Shown in pieces: positions 62,007-64,000 of a stretch of 64,000 nt of DNA (positions within the stretch are counted from its first letter, which is position 1; every line of letters begins with the position of its first letter). Source of the DNA: Paraburkholderia aromaticivorans. Its GTDB lineage: Bacteria > Pseudomonadota > Gammaproteobacteria > Burkholderiales > Burkholderiaceae. A program made the position numbers and the translations under genes. The stretch covers positions 3,410,001 to 3,474,000 of the forward strand of contig NZ_CP051516.1 of NCBI RefSeq assembly GCF_012689525.1. The letters are read 5' to 3'. A model generated the notes under the pieces. It did no database searches. It was given only the letters and a program-made list of their open reading frames with translations, and had not been told where the DNA came from.

Positions 62007-64000
62007 ATGAGAACAGTCACCCCACACCGCTATTCGAACCGCCGGGCTATCGGCTATACGCTGATCGCAGCCGCCACCTTCCTGCTGGCAGGCCAGGCCA
62101 CCTTCGCTCAGGAAATCGAGGAGGCGCCGCAGAGCGCCGCCGCCACGCAGAACACCGATCCGCCCGGCCGCGTCGCGCGCCTGAACTACACGGCGGGCGC
62201 CGTGACCGCCGAAGCGGCCGGCGCCACCGACTGGTCGTACGCGCAGATCAACCGCCCGCTCACCACCGGCGACCAGTTGTGGAACGATCAGAACGCGCGC
62301 TCCGAGCTGCATATCGGCTCGACCGCGGTGCGCCTCGGGCCGTCCACCAGTCTCGACCTGCTCAATCTCGACGACAACAGCGCCCAGCTCAAAGTCGCGC
62401 AAGGCACGTTGTCGGCGCGCGTGCGCGAACTCGCGCCGGGCTCGTCCTATGAGATCGACACGCCGAATCTCGCGCTCAGCCTGGACGGTCCCGGCGACTA
62501 TCGCCTCGACGTCGCGCCGGACGGCAGCAGCACGACCGTCACCGTCCGCAGCGGCGGCGCCACGGTCTATGGCGACAGCGGCCAGGTGCCGCTCGCCGCC
62601 GGCCAGCAGATCCGCTTCGGCGGCACCAACCTGCAACAGGTCGCCGACAATGGCGCGCCCGGTCTCGACGGCTTCGATCAGTGGGCCGCCGGCCGCGACG
62701 CGTCGGAAGACCGCTCGGTGTCGGCGCGCTACGTGTCGCGCGACATTCCCGGCTACCAGGATCTCGACGCCAACGGCACATGGCAAAGCTCGCCGCAATA
62801 CGGCGAAGTGTGGGTGCCGCGCGGCACGCCCGCCGGCTGGGCGCCGTATCACGACGGCCATTGGGTCTGGCAGGCGCCGTGGGGCTGGACCTGGGTCGAC
62901 GACGCACCGTGGGGCTTCGCGCCCTACCACTACGGCCGCTGGGCCCAGGTCGACGACACGTGGGCATGGGTGCCGGGGCCGGTCGCGGTCAGCGAGCCGC
63001 CCGTCTACGCGCCGGCGCTGGTCGCCTTCGTGGGTGGCGGTGGCGGCGGCCCAAACTGGGGGGTGGATCTGGCGATCGGCGGAGCGATCGCAGCTGGCGT
63101 CGCGTGGTTCCCGCTCGGGCCGGGCGAGCCGTGGCATCCGCATTGGGGCGGTCACGATCACTGGAGTCCCGGTTACTACAACCGCGTCAACCGGACGACG
63201 ATCGTCAACAACTACAACCGCAATGTGAATGTGACCAACATTCACAACACGTACATCAACTACCGGGCGCCGGGCGCCGTGACCGCAGTGCCGGCGACGG
63301 CCTTCGTGCACGGCCAGCCGGTCGGGCGCTTTGCCCAGAAGGTCGATCCGCGGCAATGGCGCAACGCGCAGATCAACCCCGGCGGTCCGGGCATCGCGCC
63401 GGTGCGGGAGAGCTTCGGGCCGGGCCAGCGCAACGCGAATTACCGGCCGCCAGCGACGGTGATGACGCGTCCGGTGGTGGCGACGCGTAGTCCGGCGATG
63501 CCGGCGGCCTACCACGACAGCCTCGCGCAACGTTTCGCGCAAAGCGGCGGACGGGTGCCGGGCGGCGGTCAACCTATCGTGCGGACCTCGGTGCCCGCGC
63601 ACATGGCGGGCGGACCGAGCGCGCTGCCGGTGCAGAACGTGCGGATCGTGCAGTCGCATCTCGCCGGACGTGCGCCGGGCATGGCAGCGGGCGCGCCGGG
63701 TGGACCGGATGGGATGCAGCAGCGGCCGGGCGAAGCACCGCGTGGCGGAGAGCAGCAAGCGCGTCCAGGGATGCCGCCGAGCGCGCCGGGTGGAGCTGGC
63801 GCTATGCAACAGCAAGCCGCACAGCGGCCAGGTGAAGCGCCGCGTGGCGGCGAACCGCAAGCGCGTCCGGGCATGCCGCCGCAGATGGCCAACCAGCGGC
63901 CGCAGTCTGGCGAGGCGGGACATCCGTCGAACGGCGTGCCGCGTCCGCCGCAAGCGAACGGCGGCAATCCGGCGGGGTTTGCACAGCAGCAGCAGCGCGG
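62007..64000 (+). CDS. Large FecR-domain, Trp-rich exported protein (truncated by window end)
   Basis: The first 664 codons of a protein that continues past the window. A signal peptide (about 1-34, ending TFAQ) is followed by a FecR-like domain (about 60-210; WSYAQINRPLTTGDQLWNDQ, GSTAVRLGPSTSLDLLNLDD), then a Trp-rich section (about 250-330; repeated GHWVWQAPWGWTWVDDAPWG- and PYHYGRW-type strings, as in DUF6600 proteins), a Gly-rich membrane-proximal stretch and a long Pro/Gly/Gln/Arg-rich region with a 34-residue repeat (573-591, 607-625). An envelope or surface role is inferred. GGAG lies seven bases before the ATG. Confidence 0.85.
   Translation, partial: MRTVTPHRYSNRRAIGYTLIAAATFLLAGQATFAQEIEEAPQSAAATQNTDPPGRVARLNYTAGAVTAEAAGATDWSYAQINRPLTTGDQLWNDQNARSELHIGSTAVRLGPSTSLDLLNLDDNSAQLKVAQGTLSARVRELAPGSSYEIDTPNLALSLDGPGDYRLDVAPDGSSTTVTVRSGGATVYGDSGQVPLAAGQQIRFGGTNLQQVADNGAPGLDGFDQWAAGRDASEDRSVSARYVSRDIPGYQDLDANGTWQSSPQYGEVWVPRGTPAGWAPYHDGHWVWQAPWGWTWVDDAPWGFAPYHYGRWAQVDDTWAWVPGPVAVSEPPVYAPALVAFVGGGGGGPNWGVDLAIGGAIAAGVAWFPLGPGEPWHPHWGGHDHWSPGYYNRVNRTTIVNNYNRNVNVTNIHNTYINYRAPGAVTAVPATAFVHGQPVGRFAQKVDPRQWRNAQINPGGPGIAPVRESFGPGQRNANYRPPATVMTRPVVATRSPAMPAAYHDSLAQRFAQSGGRVPGGGQPIVRTSVPAHMAGGPSALPVQNVRIVQSHLAGRAPGMAAGAPGGPDGMQQRPGEAPRGGEQQARPGMPPSAPGGAGAMQQQAAQRPGEAPRGGEPQARPGMPPQMANQRPQSGEAGHPSNGVPRPPQANGGNPAGFAQQQQR
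63723..63881 (+). repeat. 34-residue repeat in the FecR-domain protein
   Basis: RPGEAPRGGEQQARPGMPP (residues 573-591) is repeated as RPGEAPRGGEPQARPGMPP (607-625), separated by 15 residues. The DNA copies are close to 90% alike, suggesting a recent duplication of about 102 bp. Confidence 0.8.

Overview
This window reads as a core-chromosome segment of a high-GC betaproteobacterium of the family Burkholderiaceae, most likely Burkholderia or Paraburkholderia. The species cannot be fixed from the sequence alone. The case rests on gene order (rpmF-plsX-fabHDG-acpP-fabF-rpoE-rseAB-mucD-lepAB-rnc-era-recO-pdxJ-acpS-nagZ), GC-rich codon use, a long Pro/Ala/Arg-rich tail on RNase E and an Ala/Lys-rich tail on RNase III. 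I found no insertion sequence, prophage, integrase or CRISPR array.

Layout. 1-2460: end of efp, a CsbD-like stress protein and an orphan NtrC-type response regulator. 2487-22675 is one long minus-strand housekeeping block. In transcription order it holds yceD/DUF177, rpmF, the fatty-acid genes plsX-fabH-fabD-fabG-acpP-fabF, a YgfX-like membrane protein, the envelope-stress sigma factor with its anti-sigma system (rpoE, rseA, rseB, mucD), a glutaredoxin-like protein, lepA-lepB-rnc-era-recO-pdxJ-acpS and nagZ. Membrane lipid supply, envelope stress, translation, secretion and RNA processing thus sit side by side, with intrinsic-terminator-like hairpins at rpmF/plsX, acpP/fabF and grx/lepA that could set relative output. 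22922-31447: maf and an rsmI-like methyltransferase, then sppA-Rieske-gph-rluC (minus), divergent from rne (plus) across a 0.7-kb structured leader. 31646-35610: molybdenum cofactor genes moaA-mobA-moeA, a small membrane protein and a GNAT acetyltransferase. 35646-41624 (minus): rmuC, a 2-hydroxyacid dehydrogenase, a NhaD/citrate-type antiporter, lutC and pncB. 41928-42617: fdxA and two tandem tRNA-Asn genes. 42820-64000 is more accessory: creA, an AraC regulator, azlCD, an unknown helical protein, a UvrD/Rep-type helicase, two small secreted repeat proteins, an S4 protein, MATE and bile-acid-type transporters, a PLD-family lipoprotein, fumC, a thioesterase, an FtrA-type regulator with an MFS transporter, an ArsR-type regulator and a large FecR-domain, Trp-rich protein cut by the window end.

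The most unusual observations are: (i) two adjacent genes (49552-50365) for small exported proteins, each built of tandem 11-residue Lys/Ala-rich repeats in a shared register, resembling LEA-type repeats; (ii) a consensus promoter for rne inside the start of divergent rluC, giving a roughly 715-nt hairpin-rich leader; (iii) a degenerate array of five ~68-bp non-coding repeats before azlC; (iv) a 166-bp tandem duplication of the 3' end of the helicase gene; (v) an NtrC-family regulator whose sigma-54 contact motif is GAFNGA instead of GAFTGA; (vi) a promoter placed so that the rnc mRNA may be leaderless; and (vii) seventeen R-E-X triplets in the RNase E tail. None of these has been compared with databases.
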